A DNA stretch of 64,000 nt from Pipra filicauda (Eukaryota > Chordata > Aves > Passeriformes > Pipridae), in NCBI RefSeq assembly GCF_003945595.2, contig NW_024104427.1, positions 310,001 through 374,000 of the forward strand, read 5' to 3'. The translations under genes and the position numbers were made by a program. Positions 24,361 to 37,110 of this stretch are shown piece by piece. The notes under the pieces were generated by a model. The model saw nothing but the letters and a program-made list of their open reading frames with translations, searched no databases and had not been told where the DNA came from. Position 1 is the first letter of the stretch. Each line of letters begins with the position of its first letter.

Positions 24361-27270
24361 ACAGCTCCTATCCTCTGCGGATTAGCACAGAGGGGCACTT
24401 GTGAGTGGTCCATGTGATATCTGTTCGGGAGGTAAACAGAGGATTTTAGTCTCTTGGGCTGTCAAACCAGCTCCTTTGACAAGCTCTAAATTCACTTAAA
24501 GCCATGTAATTTGAACGTGCTGTGGGGTCCAAGTCTACTTCACCCTTGATACTGCGTAAATAGGCCCATTAAGATTTAGCCAAGTTTTGTGTGGTTTGTT
24601 CGTAAACAGTCACCGTGACGCCTACTTCGGAGAGATAAGCCCTCCTCTGCCAGAGCACAATAGGGGCTGCTCACAGGGTGTGAATCCATGGCTTTAAAAT
24701 CATTAGAGGGGGGGAAAGTGAAAAAAAAGAGAATTGTGCCTCAAAAGACGTTACTAAACTTCAGCAACTTTGCCATCCCAGACAAAGACCTTGTACGCTG
24801 AGTTATGACTTCTTCAGTGCTTGAATCTTCTAGGGCTTTTATAAATCAGACATAAAATTTTACCATTGGACAGAACTTTGCACACAGCTCCTCATCTAGG
24901 AGAGAAACACTTCCTTCTTTTTAAGGTTAAGAAACTGAAATGTCATGTAGATACCTCTAAGTGCCAGGATATTGCAGGACAGGTTAAACTTTCTATCTTA
25001 TTGAATAAAAAATTCCATGCAGAAAAACATCACATGGCACTGACATTTGATTAGAGATGCAGTCTTCCATAATGTTCTGAATATGGGTCTCAAACAGGAT
25101 GACTTAGAAAATCTGTTCCAAACTTCAACAAGAAGCACAAGCGGAACACCCTTGCTTAATAATTTAAAAAAAAATAAAAATAATCTTTTTCATTTTAACC
25201 ATACCAAATTTTCAAGCACAACATCTATGATTATATTAAAGATAGCAGAATCTGCATTCTCTTTGCTCATATTATCCTTTGAAAGGCTGTGCTTGCAGTA
25301 GGCTGAGTGCAGAGTTGTTTGGATGTTGACACATCCCCACCCTGAAGACCAAGGAAAGGCTCCCACTGATTGCTGCAGAGCAAATCTCCCACTGATTTTC
25401 AAGAAGGTGACCTATGAAAACAACCTGGAGGCAGCCCTGAACCCCTCCCAGAGCTGCATTCAATCTGTCTCCTCAGGACTCTTCAAACCAAACCCCACTT
25501 TTCTGGTCCACCCTTTACTCCATGAGCCTCTGTGGCTTTCCAAGTCCCCCATCACTCTTCACCTTCAGCTTTTCTGAGTGCTCCTGCACACAAACCTCCT
25601 TGATCGCTCTCCAGTGTTTTAGCTCAACAGTCTCCCTTTGCACTGTGAACTAGATGAGGTGAATGTCTTCATAACAGCTGGAAAGGAGGCAACATCGCCC
25701 TGCAAAGCCAGCAGCCATCTCAGCACCCAAGCTTGCTGGTTGCAAGTCTTAAGGAAGCAGAGTTGAGGTGTGCCTTGGCTCCACTCAGGCACATTTACAG
25801 GCCTTTCTTAGCCCCTTGGTGTTATTTTAATGTTTTTCTATATGTCTGATGCTCTGCCCATTGCCTGTTCTTCCCCCTCTTCAATGTCTCAGATTTTCAG
25901 CCTTCCATGTGGAAAAGACTATTCGTCTTACAGCAGGGTGAGACTTCAGGGAAAGTGAATGAACAGAAGAGAGCACTTAGAGCCCAGACGTTGAAAGGCT
26001 TCTTACACAAAACACAAAAGAGCTTTTCTTCTCATCAGTGTTTTCAAGAGACAAAAGAAAACACATTTTCTGAAGTGTTCCTTGGAGATATTTTGTTTTG
26101 AAGTGGTTAAAGAATTTTGAATGTGAGATAAGGGGGAGACACTGGCATGGAGCGAGGATAACAGCTTGTTCCTCCAAGGGCTGGGATTAAATTGCAGGGA
26201 ATGCTGGCACTCAGCCCAAACTCAGCTTCCCCGGCCCCAACACTTGCTTGAAAAGGTAGAACTTGAAACATGTGCTTTGCACTCTCTTCTTATCATCGCC
26301 CTCCCTGCTTCAACCATTGTTCATGTGCTCTGGCACTCACAAAGCCTGCATCTAGGTTTTGCTCAAGACAGCGTTGATAAACCAGATGATGAATGTGGAA
26401 AACTCCTCCCTGAGAGGGTTTGATTGGGGCTGCCTTTGAAATTGCTGGCAAAGGACTCTTCTGTTGTTTTTTGTTCATCTATACCCAGCACTGGGGCAGT
26501 CTCATTTTGCAGAAGGCTGCACGCTGTGAAGCAGAGATGCTCCACTTAAGGTGACTCATTATCAGGTTGACAGTGCTTATTGCTGGATTATGTCAGCTCT
26601 TGTTTTGACATGACGAAACTCAGGATCTGTTCCATGTGCATTTCTCACTCTCTCTCCTTACCTGCTTCTGCTCCTCTTTTTCAGCAGCAGAGACTTGCTT
26701 GCAGACATTTGAAGCTTAACATTACTCAAGCCAGAAACTGCGAATCACTCACGAAGTCCTCCCTGCTCACTTTGCAGGCGTTGCTGACAGATAAGAGATG
26801 TTTCACCTATCTAACCCTCAACACACATGTTCTCACAGCAGACGGGTGAGTGAGGATTTTCATGTACTCAAAGTCAGCATGGAGTAGAAGATTAGCCAGG
26901 TCTGTGAATCAGAAAATACTGCGAGGCCCTTCTTGTGTGCTGACAGAGAGTGTCAAGACCTGTGTTTGCCTACATCCATTTATCATGTCTTGGTATGTTC
27001 AAAAATGTGGTTGTTCTTCATTAACTCTTTCATCTGGAAAAGGCCAGGATCTTCATGCTGTCTGTGCAGACACATTCCTGGGTCTCCCAGGTTAATTGAT
27101 TAATGAAGTGGAGCTGCTGGTATCTGTGGAAGAGAAGGCATCTTGATTTAATGTAGATACCACAATGATGGTCACTAGAGGCCTGATGTAAACACAGGTG
27201 GCTGGTATGTAAAAAGAAAGATAGAACCCTGAGAGCCTTGTGTGTTACATAGCAAGGCAGAGTAGCATTT
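24361..27270. other. Noncoding stretch, nothing recognised
   Basis: Unremarkable composition. Frames of 60-92 codons occur on both strands without known motifs. No retroelement end or RNA gene was identified. Confidence 0.55.
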
Positions 27271-27289
27271 TACCCTTTTAAAGGGTAAA
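27269..27289. repeat. Perfect inverted repeat, 10-bp arms, 1-bp loop
   Basis: TTTACCCTTT (27269-27278), a single T, and AAAGGGTAAA (27280-27289). With a one-base centre it would form a cruciform more readily than an RNA hairpin. No terminator or protein-binding role can be argued in this setting. Confidence 0.9.
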
Positions 27290-27385
27290 GGCAGGATGCT
27301 GGAGTTGGTGACTTTTCTAAGGTCAGACAAGGCAGCAGTGCGACATCTAAGAACCCAGGTCCCAACCATGTGTCTTAGCCACAAA
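27271..27385 (-). mobile_element. MIR-like SINE fragment
   Basis: The plus strand reads GAGTTGGTGACTTTTCTAAG, then GTCAGACAAGGCAGCAGTG and GAACCCAGGTCCC. This is the order of the reverse-complemented MIR core (GTGACTTGCCCAAGGTCACACA, then GTGGCAGAGC, GAACCCAGGTC). About 90 bp can be followed. A 10+1+10 palindrome (27269-27289) sits at its left edge. The copy is old and in minus orientation. Confidence 0.6.
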
Positions 27386-28268
27386 TAAATCGATTTGTGA
27401 TTTTAGGGGAACGTGTCTTGTTAAGTATGTGAGCAATGTGTCTATCACTGGCTTACTCATTCTCTCCTGGTAAGAGATGATGAACAGTCCCACTTCAGGG
27501 ACACACACTGACTCAAAAACTCTAAATGGAGCCACTGTAAGCAGGTAAGCTTTGGGCTTACTGTCTCAGTCTCCAAAAGAAATTTTGGTGTGCCCTAGCC
27601 TGGTTGGGTTACAGGTGATTTTATTTTCATCATTCTGCTCTGTCCAAGCATAACAGGTCCCAGATCTAGTACATGTAAATACAAACAGGGGTTAAGATTC
27701 CCCTGGGGATAAAAGAGTCATAAAGCCCACTTCCCAGCTAGGGTGCCAAAACATACTGGGACTGGACTAGGGGAACAAATGTCCCATAAATACCAGAAGT
27801 GTTAGTTTGAACCTTGATCTTCCTGTGATTTGGAAGGAGGCTGCTGTGTGGTTTGGTTTGGGTCAGTTTAATTTGTTTTAGGATTTTTGGAGACAAAATA
27901 TAGATTTTAGCCTATATATCTTAAGTATTTGTATCATAGAGTTTGGCCTGTGTTGTCTCTGACATATTGTATACATGCAGCTTTATTTAAGTAACAGCTG
28001 GGATATATACACATATGTCATCTATCAGAGATTGGAGAGGGAAACGCATGAGTTGGTGCATTTTTGTATAACTTGCTGTCATCACATTCATGTAAAAAGA
28101 ATTAAGGCTCAAAGAAAAATAACTTGCTGCTCCATCTGACCATGGAAATCTTCTTCCTTTAACCTTATGCCCTGCATGGTTGAGTAACTGTACGGAAAAG
28201 CTTAAGTGGGTAGTACAGAGATCAAAAGAACTCCATCCATTATAAATTATTGGAGTCTCTTGCGCCTC

Positions 28269-28285
28269 AAAAAAAAAAAAAAAAA
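28269..28285 (+). repeat. 17-A run
   Basis: A short homopolymer followed by GGAGTC. No retrocopy features beside it. Confidence 0.9.
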
Positions 28286-30792
28286 GGAGTCAGGTTCTGT
28301 TTGTGTTCCTGTGGGTTGTTGTTGTTTTAACCTGTTAGCATTTGTTTCTTTAACTTCTTATTTTGATGCTGACTTTGCCTATCAGCCAAAGCCCCAAAAA
28401 AATCATTAAAACAGGGACTGTAATCTCTATGGAGCTAGGACACTTCATTTGTCTCTCTTGGAGTGACAGGGATCTTTTCAAGGATATAAATAAATGTTAG
28501 TGATTTTGGGCCCTTTCATGGATCAGCAAATCTCAAGAGACTTAAGTCCTGGGGAAAATGTTGTGTCTCTACTGGGACTACGTAGATGGTATCAGATTCC
28601 CACTTGCCTGCGTAATACAAGTGATATGGGAGTGATACAGGGGATGGGAGGGCCTGGGGAGGTCAGGGCACATCTTTGTGGGACCGATGAAATTCCACCT
28701 GAATCAAGACAGTGACCGAAATGCATTGTTATGGTAAAATCATCTCTCAACAGAAGAACAAGATCCAAATACTGTTTACAGCTTACTTTAGCCCCTCTCA
28801 GACAACAAAGGCAGCTGGACTTTGAAACACTGCATCTAGGCTTGGATACCCTTTGTTCTTCATGCCACATTAGCAAAGTCAGTGAGGCATGAGGGAAAGA
28901 CATGAAAATTGTATTTATCTTCTGCATATCTATCTGCAGATCTACAGATTGTCTTCTCCCATCCTCAGAATGCAGAAGCTGACATTTTAAAGAAGACCCA
29001 AAGCTGATCTAATCCAGTATCTTGACTCTGACAGTAGCCAGTGGCAAATACTTGAGATAACTGCATTAAATCATGACTGCAGGCAAATTTTAAATAATCT
29101 TCTCCCTCAGAATACCCATCCTGCATTGAAATAGTTAAGGAATGACTTAATCTCTTATCTAAAAGGTGTGCTTCCCCTCCTAACATACAAACTGTTAGGA
29201 TGTGTAACTTGCAACCAGGTATCCCCCTTATCGCTAGGAACATACTTATTTTGAATATGGCAAAGCCTGTCCCTGCAGCAGTGAGTGCCTCATGTCTTCA
29301 TGTGTGACACCAGAAGATGGTGTCTCCTTCTATACTGATGGCAGTTCCTCTGAAAGCCACAGTGCTTTTGCATTGTGAGTTTAAAGGAACATCTTAGGAT
29401 GTCTCCCAGGAACTTATTTCTACCACATTTTCTGGTATTTACCTCCTTTCTCACCTGATACAAAGACTGCTTACATAGGCCCCTCCAACTTGAAGAGCTG
29501 CGCCCTTAGACCATTCCTCTCAGCAGCAGAGGCTCATATGCATCTCAGACAACTTCAAACACCTCAGCAAGCTGACCTGAGGAGATACCCTCAGAGGCCA
29601 ATGGAGGTGTCACCATCATCACCCTGGAAGTGCCACTCTTTCTCTGGAGGGAAAGTTGAGGTTACCAGTGCCAAATGTCTTGAGTCAGAATGAATCAAGG
29701 CATCTCCTTCATCAGTTTGCTTACAACCACCCCTACCTGCAATCCACCTGCAAGCCTTCTTCTGGTCCTTGTCTTGACTTACTGGAAACACTATGTCTAA
29801 CCACACTCTGAGAGCAGGAACCTTTCAAAAGGTGGCAGGACTTACAAGCATACAGTAAACCAGTTACAGATTGCGTTCAGATTTGGTTTTAAAGCGCTCA
29901 GCAAGTAATACCAGCTGAGGTTTGCATTCACAGCCTTCTCATGTCCCGAATTACAGCAAGTGCCAAATCATGTCTTTCCTTTTCCAAGCTGCTGGGTGGA
30001 AGGAGAGCTGTCACGATGCTCCCCATTAACACCATCACCGTTCTGCTCCTCACACCCAGAATTTCTCACACAAACCCAATGCCTTACATGAGCTGCAGGT
30101 GGATTTCTAAGACATAAATTTCCCTGGAAGCCCTTTCATTACTTATAAACAACATTTTCCATAGGCCTATCTGTCACTTACTCCCTGAAAAGACTTGACA
30201 TGGATGGCATATATCTCCACAGGCTTCCTCCTGTCCCGAGCTTGATTTCAGTAATCTGCTACAAATAACATCATATCACTTACATGCATGACTCTTCAGC
30301 CAAAACATTAATCTAAACTCTGTGTGCTGGTTCTGAAGAGTTTCTTCCCACTCCCTTTCAGCATGCTGATGTTAATCTCCTGTATGGAAAATACTGCTAA
30401 ACCCATATGGACTGATTTTGCCGTCACCAGCACTGTTCCAGTCTTTTATCCACTGTGAAATGCTGCCAGATCAGGACAGCTGTGTCTTACTGTCACTCTG
30501 CCTACAGCATCTGACAGCACTGGACAGGCAACAATCTCATGGTTCATGTTTAACTTAATCTGGATGTCAAAAATATTGGACAATATCAAAAGACAGGAAG
30601 AAGACAATGGAAAATCTTAGTTCCACAGGGCTGTGGTCAACTGAGTGTTGAAACTGGCAGAGCTGACATTAGAAAGAGTCAGAGTGAGGCAGCATGTAAG
30701 TGGAATTAAGAAAAACAAGGGTGAGCAGTGAGGATAACCCATGTCTACTAAGAGTCCTGCAGTCCAGGCTGTGAGGCAAAGTTCCTCACAGC

Positions 30793-30798
30793 ATTAGG
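30793..30798. repeat. Target-site duplication, left copy
   Basis: ATTAGG directly abuts the left end of the solo LTR and is repeated exactly at its right end. Confidence 0.75.
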
Positions 30799-31309
30799 TT
30801 ACGGCGAATTGAGGGATAAGGGGAGACCTCCAGGCCTTAAGCTTCTAGCCCCATTACCTGCGAGGTGAATGCCCTTCCCCCCACCCCAGCACGTGGCCCG
30901 GTGACCCCGCACACAGACCACCTGGGAGGGACGGACGAAAGAGGAAGTTTATTGTGGGGTTGGGGTTTATAAGGCTTTTAGGAAGGTCAAAGGGGACCAA
31001 TCACAAGTTCAGGGTCACACAAAAGAAACCATCAGGTAAGGGGTCAACAGCCAATAGGAAGGGGTTAAACAAAGGACCAATGGGACACCTCGGGACATCT
31101 TCCCAGGACACCTTGTATGGGAGACAATAGCTTCACAGGGGGTGTTTGGGAGAGGGATACAGTGACACTGCAGAAAATACACAAACATGTTGAGACATGT
31201 TTAAACTACAGTAAAAACTTCTGTTTCCATAGGGTTTGAGCTGTTTTCCTCACCAGTCCATTTCTGGCAGGACTTTTTCCATATTGTATATGGCAAATTC
31301 ATTGCCACA
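30799..31309 (-). mobile_element. Solo LTR of an endogenous retrovirus
   Basis: A 511-bp block is flanked by the identical hexamer ATTAGG at 30793-30798 and 31310-31315, a 6-bp target duplication. Read on the minus strand it starts TGTGGCAATG, has a TATA box (plus GGTTTATAAG, 30964-30973) and an AATAAA signal (plus TTTATT, 30948-30953), and ends GCCGTAA where CA would be expected. Three CCAAT boxes lie in the U3 part (plus 30997, 31051, 31077). No internal retroviral genes adjoin it, so it is a solo LTR left by recombination between two LTRs. Six-base duplications are usual for betaretrovirus-like (ERVK) avian elements, but the family is not certain. It can carry promoter or polyadenylation activity on the minus strand. 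Confidence 0.82.
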
Positions 31310-31315
31310 ATTAGG
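31310..31315. repeat. Target-site duplication, right copy
   Basis: ATTAGG directly follows CCACA, the right edge of the solo LTR, and matches the left copy without mismatch. Confidence 0.75.
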
Positions 31316-34009
31316 AGAGCATCAGATGAGCTGCTCTCCTCTTCCAATGATGCCATGGTCGGGGGGGTGACCTGTATATCTGGCTTTGCCTCTCTTTGTA
31401 GCTAATGTGAGACATTTTGTAGATGAATGCATTTTGAAAAGAACCGCTCTGGTTTCTAAACAAGGTCTTTCAGGCCTTAAATTTTCTGGAGAAAGCAAGG
31501 TCCATAGGATGAAATACCTTGAGACAAGGGCCATACAAAGGTATGTGTGCATGGTTAAATATCATCTTCTGCACCCACACAGACCCCAGCAGGCTGTGCT
31601 CAGTTTAGTACCTGTACCCACCCCCCCAAAGATGCTTCCTCGCAGCTTTTCATGTTTTAGCAAAATGTCTGGGCAAATAGTGAGCGATTATTTCCTTCAA
31701 TTGTTGCCGCCATCCTCCACCACCCTCAAAATTATTCATTCTAAAGGAAATTTAAAAAAGCTTTTGTTTTAAAATTCCCTCCCTCTAATTGAGAGCATTG
31801 TACAGAGATCAAAGCACTGTTTTTAGTGGGTCTTGGTAGGCAGGAGTTTTTCTGAACAGACTCCAAGCTTTTGGTGTAGAACGGGTCAAAATGACCTTTG
31901 CTTTTCCCCCTCCCACATTCATAATTAGTCACTGCTAATTCACATTAGCTGGCATGGCCTAGACTTAGTTTCTAGATCAATTATTCTTACAGCTTTATAG
32001 TTTTCACACAGAGTGGAAGAGTAAACAGTGCTTCTAAATTGCACATATTTGAATCTTGGAGGGCCTCTCTAGAAGGGAGAATATCCCTCTCAAAAGCATT
32101 TTTATGGGTATATTTCACTCAGCTTTCTACCACAGTGAAGGGAAGCAGAGGAAAGACAACCCACAGCAAGCTACTATCAAAAATTTCCAGATCTCATGTG
32201 TGGGTGAGTTTCCCGATGCAGGACTCTCATAGGTGAACAAAGCAAATAATAGCTCACTCTATAACCCTGAACACAAAACTCAGAAGTTCAAACTTCATCG
32301 GAAACATTCCTCACAGTGAGGAACAGGGACTGTCAAAGACCTAAAAAAAAAATAAACAAGCAAATTTTATACATCACCCCTGGGGAAAACCTCCTCCCAC
32401 ACACAAGTGTCAGATGCTAGTCTTGGCTTGACTGTTGCCTGAAATGCTAAACCACTAAAAAGGGGAAGGAGATGGGAACCTCAGCATGGCTGGTTTAAAA
32501 TCTCTGTGTAGCTGATGGCCTTTGGAAGGAGCCATTCGTCACCTGCAGGAAGTCCTGCATTTAGGAGGGCCAACGGGCTATCAGAGGAAGGCAGAGGTGG
32601 GATGGCTCCAGAGAGAAATACTTAATGGAAAGAGGGCAAAACAGGAGAGGAGAGGAAGATAATGTGAGGATTTACTCATAAACAGACGCATTTCACTGCT
32701 GCCAAATCAGCAATCTTACTAATGAGGGTTTAGAGAGTCTCTTGCCAAATAACTAATATTACAGTGTGTAAAAAAACTCAGGTTTTCTACATGCATGACT
32801 CTCCAGCCAAAACCAGCTGAATGCTTCCTCATTTAATACTCAGTAAAATGTTTTATTTAAATGTACCATAATGCATTCAGTGTTTCTAGTGCACTGAAAT
32901 GCAATTTGTATCATTTAAATCCTGAAAATACCAGAACTTTGCCAGTTTGTTCAAGCTACCAAATACATCATATTGTCCAATGTTGCTATACTGGGGAGTA
33001 TTTTGAGGAGCAACATCAGTCCAAAATAGTATTCATGTTACAGTAGTTTCCCAGTCTTGGACAACTTTATTTCCCTAATTTTTAAAGTTGCAACAATCCA
33101 TCTGGAATTTTACATCCCTGATCTTCTGGAAGAACGGGTTTTTCTTTCTGGAAAGTTTGAAGTAAAAATGGACAAAGCGTCTTTGAGACCTGGAGGTTCA
33201 ACAAATGAGGTGTTTTCGTTCTTGGAATAGTTGCCCAGTTTGTGTTTATTTTGGCTCGTCTGATTGTATATGGCTGGAGCTACAGACAACCAGGGAGGAT
33301 CAATGCTTTTCACCAGCTCTTGGTAACGCTGTTTAGAGACAAGGACTGGAGGCCTGACCCAACAGACGGAATTTAAAAAATGGGCCAACATGCTCGAGTT
33401 TAAAGATGAAAATCTTAACATGAAAGATCATCAAGTCCAAGAAGCAACTAAATCACATTTGCCTGAATGGACAAAGTTCCTCCTGTATGGTACTCTGGGG
33501 TGATTTGAGAAGGAGGAGGGCTGTCAAATGCAGATTAAACGCAACATAATTTTTCCAGCGGTTCACTTAGCCCTTACTCCCTTGCAGAGCTGTCTCCTGA
33601 GGCTGCAGGGGATGTCCTGCTGGGCTGCAGCTCCTCCCTTGGTGCCATCTCCCTTTCCCAGCAGTGCAGTTAAAGTCCCGCCTCAACCGCTGATCCTCAG
33701 CTACACCCACAACCGACCTTGGTTTTCCTTGACTTGATACCTAGTTTCTTCATTTCATGACTCTCCAGGATCAAATAAGTTTTGATGTTTTTAGCCATTG
33801 AAGTGCATTTCTCCCCAGCCATCCCTTTGTGACTCTTCCAGCATGACATATTTGCAAAGATGTGACTAGGCTGAGGAAGTCCCTGAAGCACAAATAGTTG
33901 AATCTTGTTTACCCTTACCCTTTTCCTATGCCCTTTTTTAGGCACCTGATACTGGCCAAGGCTTGGAAACAGAGTAGTGGTGTTCCAGGGTCTTTAAACA
34001 ACCATTCCT
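31316..34009. other. Noncoding stretch, nothing firm
   Basis: A 128-codon plus frame (31,386-31,772) and a 103-codon minus frame (33,110-33,421) were inspected and matched no family. An 8+1+8 inverted repeat lies at 32307-32323. Otherwise ordinary sequence. Confidence 0.55.
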
Positions 34010-34115
34010 ATGTTCTCGAGCTATTATTATAATGTGTCATTTATGCTATGCTATAATAACTGTAAATCTCTGTGAGTAAAGCGGTTGTATTACATTCAGG
34101 GAAAAGGATGTTTCT
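34010..34115. promoter_or_regulatory. Candidate conserved noncoding element
   Basis: AT-rich but complex sequence with CTATTATTATAATG, a short duplicated TATGCTATGCTATAATAAC and TTGTATTACATTC. It resembles the body of vertebrate conserved elements. There is no alignment to support this. Confidence 0.2.
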
Positions 34116-34879
34116 ACTGTTAGGTGGAGCACTGATCCATGTGTGTTTATAAACTATTCTTTCTGTCTTATCCACAAAGGAAGCGAATTTGGGACTGTTG
34201 CCTCAGCAAAAGGTGTGACTGCAGCCATGGCAGCTCAGCCTAGGCAGGATGTTACAACAGCACTGATGACAGGGGGGCGCTGGATTTAGCCATGAAACTG
34301 TCAGGAAAGAGCACGGTCCCAGGAGAGATGACACCAAAGCACTTGCTGTGGGGTCTTCACTGCTACTGCAATTTACTCCAAACATGTATCATCTGATTTA
34401 ATTTTCTGCTGGAAAGCTAAACCTGACTGTAAAGATTGCTGCTTTTCTGAGCATAATACCCAGTGTGAGCCCAAACTAAGGGCATCCTAATGGCCAAAGC
34501 TGTTCTACACTTCTACACGCAACTTGACTTCTGTAGTGTAACCTTAACTCAATCCACAGACATCAGAAAGATAAAAGCTCTGCTGAAACCACACGGCTTC
34601 TGCAGCAGTCAGCCCTTCATTTTGAAAAGCCCTACACCCTTTACAATGTCAAGATGTTTTGGAGGAGTCACAGAAGCTGAACCAACCCCTCACATTTCAT
34701 TGCCCCACTCTGCCATTACAGGACAAACAAAAGTTTTCTGTGTCATGCTGTTCAAACTGCTAAAGACCAGCATGAAATAACATATGACAAACACCCCTCC
34801 AGCCAACAGATTACCAACATGTAATCATTTGAGACTTCATGATAGAACAAGAAAACAGATATTTTGTCTTTGATTTGCT
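34116..34879. other. Spacer, nothing recognised
   Basis: Frames at 34,203-34,385 minus and 34,490-34,780 plus carry no known motif. No repeats identified. Confidence 0.5.
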
Positions 34880-35130
34880 TATGATGCTACAGTAATAATG
34901 TTTGTCTGATCTTGGCCAATCTGCTACAGTAAATATTCAAAGTACCTCCTAGAAAGACTTCGGGACACTGAAGAGTTTGGAAATTGCCTAGGATAAATCA
35001 TAAACAAAACAGCTTGCCCTCTAAATTAAAAACCAAGCTGATGGAGGAGTACAAGAGGAATTTCCAAATTACAAGCTTGCCTGTATTCAGTTGTACAGAC
35101 ATAATTGCCGGTGAAATAGCGAAACGCTTG
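34880..35130. promoter_or_regulatory. Candidate conserved noncoding element
   Basis: Non-repetitive sequence with a recurring GCTACAGTAA pattern (34,897 and 34,923), a forkhead-like ATAAACAAAAC (34,999) and AAATTAAAAAC. This composition is seen in developmental enhancers. The assignment is by impression of motif content only. Confidence 0.22.
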
Positions 35131-36836
35131 TGAGGAAAAAACCATTTCAGGTCCTGGATGGGAAGGTAGATGGGAGAGGAACAGCACTGTCAAGGCTTGT
35201 ATCACTTGACCTGCACCCTTCTAGGCAATGTCACTGTTCTTTTCGCGTTACTGCATAAGCTGCCTGGATAAAGAAGCTGTTTCTGTGCAGTGCGAGGGTA
35301 CTCTGCCTCTGGAAAGTCTCAGTCACTTGGAAACATAAGTGTCAAATGCTGGCAGTGTTAGAATAGTCATTTTTCCATCACCCATGCTGAAAGTTGTTTT
35401 CTGTCTCCAATCTCTTAGACACAAATAGTTTGATTTGGGAAAAAAAAATGTATGTACGCAAAGAAAACAACTGAACACAATAAGAAGGAAACTTGTTTAA
35501 AGTGCTGTCGTAACTTGTGTATTTTCAGGGTTCACAGGTTGCCCTCTCCATACTAGAAAAATCATAGATAAATCTTTACAAAATCCTGGGATCATCTTTA
35601 AAAATCATGAGATGTTTGACAGCCAACTTTTACTGATTTGAATTCTAAACATTAAACCATCATGGCCTATATTCTCAACCTCTTCTTTGCAACTGCCACT
35701 TACTTTTTTTTGTTTTCATTAAAAGGTGAATTCTTGTCTGGTTGCCCATAGGAAAACAGTCATAAAAAGTTCATAGAGACTTTTTGGTTCAGTCAGACGC
35801 TTACCCAGATACGTGCAGACAAAAATGTCATGGTCTTACTATAGGTCTCACAATGTTCTGTGGTTTTGCTAAAGGTCCACCAGCCGGAATAAAGAAATGT
35901 GTCTGAAAATTCAGCTTTCAGTTAGAAAAAAAAAAAGGAACTTCCAGACATTAACATTACAGAGAAATATTCATATGTGTGAGGCTGAGGGTCAGATGGT
36001 GATTCAGATCTTAAAGACATGACTTTTACAGTGAGACGTCAACATTTCCAAGCGAGTCCCCTGGACCTGAAGGCCCAGCTCAGGGGTTGGACCATGGGGT
36101 TGGGATCTCAGTGGTACTCCAGACTTCTGAACCAATCTGGGGAAAATTGGAACTGAAGTTAGTTGCACAGGGAAGACACTAGTTTATACTTGTGCCTCTG
36201 TTACAGGAACGAGTGTATAAAAACAGACCAGTCTGTGCATATTTAAAAGAAACCCCTGTGCATTAACAGTAGTTAGTTCTGGGAGAACTGAGAATTCTGT
36301 AATGGTGTAATGCAATGATGGTCTCTGTTTGCACACCTGGGATGTGATAGCTGCAATCAAGGAATGCACAGCCTGGATTCATCTCAAGCAGTGGTGAAAT
36401 CTGAATCTTAAAGCTGCCATGTAAACAGCAGCATGTGGAGTGAGTTCCCAGCAGGACTGAGGCTGTAGCAAATTCCCCTTCCTACAAAAGGGAAGGATCC
36501 CCAAGCCCCAGCAGATGGGATTCAATCCCAAATAAAGCAGTCTGGATTTAAACTGGTCCTCCCCAGTAAAATGTTTCCCAGTTCATTCTGTCACCCTCAG
36601 AGCCATCCTGCTATTGGAGGAGGACTGATGTTATACACCTTTGAGCCTTGTTGTTTGGAAAGGATGCACTTCCCTGTATCATTGAGCACGTGGACAGTCA
36701 GAGCAGTGCCTTTGCTTGGCACCTCTGCACAGAGGAAACAGGCACCACCACACCTGCAAGCAAAAGCTGAAAAATGAGTTCTTCTGTGGCAGTTGCAGAG
36801 AGAGATCCATCAGTCTGTATGCAGCATGTATGTCAT
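35131..36836. other. Noncoding stretch, nothing recognised
   Basis: Ordinary AT-rich DNA with short A runs near 35,442 and 35,926. No gene, RNA or repeat supported. Confidence 0.55.
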
Positions 36837-37110
36837 AGAATCATGGAGTGGCTTGGGTTGGAAGGGACCTTAAATATCATCTAGTTCCAAGTCCCTTGCC
36901 ATGGGCAGGGACACCTTCCACTAGACCAGGTTGCTCAAAGCCCCATCCAACCTGACCTTGAACACTGCCAGAGATGAGGCATCCACAACTTCTCTAGGCA
37001 ACCTCTTCCAGTGTCTCACCACCCTCACAGGAAAGACTTTCATCCTTATCTCTAGTCCAAATCAAGTCTCTTTCAGTTTAAAGGTATATTCCCTCGTAAT
37101 ATGGGTATGT
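36837..37110 (-). mobile_element. CR1 LINE 3' end with intact ORF2 C-terminus
   Basis: Starts with the inverted octamer tail (CATAGAATCATGGAGT), then GGCTTGGGTTGGAAGGGACC, ATCATCTAGTTCCAA, CAGGGACACCTTCC and the CCATCCAACCTGACC segment. Minus-strand translation over about 37,070-36,925 is uninterrupted. It contains VFPVRVVRHWKRLPREV, runs on to DGALSNLV and then meets TAG at the usual CR1 ORF2 stop. The copy is 5'-truncated to about 275 bp and cannot move by itself. It is the least diverged of the three CR1 ends in the window, so probably the youngest. Confidence 0.95.

Larger units (their letters stand above)
27386..30798. other. Noncoding stretch, nothing firm
   Basis: A 17-A run lies at 28269-28285. 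Frames such as 28,592-28,927 minus and 28,965-29,243 minus show no known domain. The last 30 bp contain an imperfectly placed hairpin (TGTGAGG 30770, CCTCACA 30784) just outside the LTR. Confidence 0.55.

Noticed and set aside
30770..31137. Alternative LTR boundaries TGTGAGG...TTCACA.
   Set aside because: No target duplication flanks these edges, whereas 30799-31309 has an exact ATTAGG duplication.
32307..32323. 8+1+8 inverted repeat.
   Set aside because: About one such repeat is expected by chance at this spacing in 64 kb.
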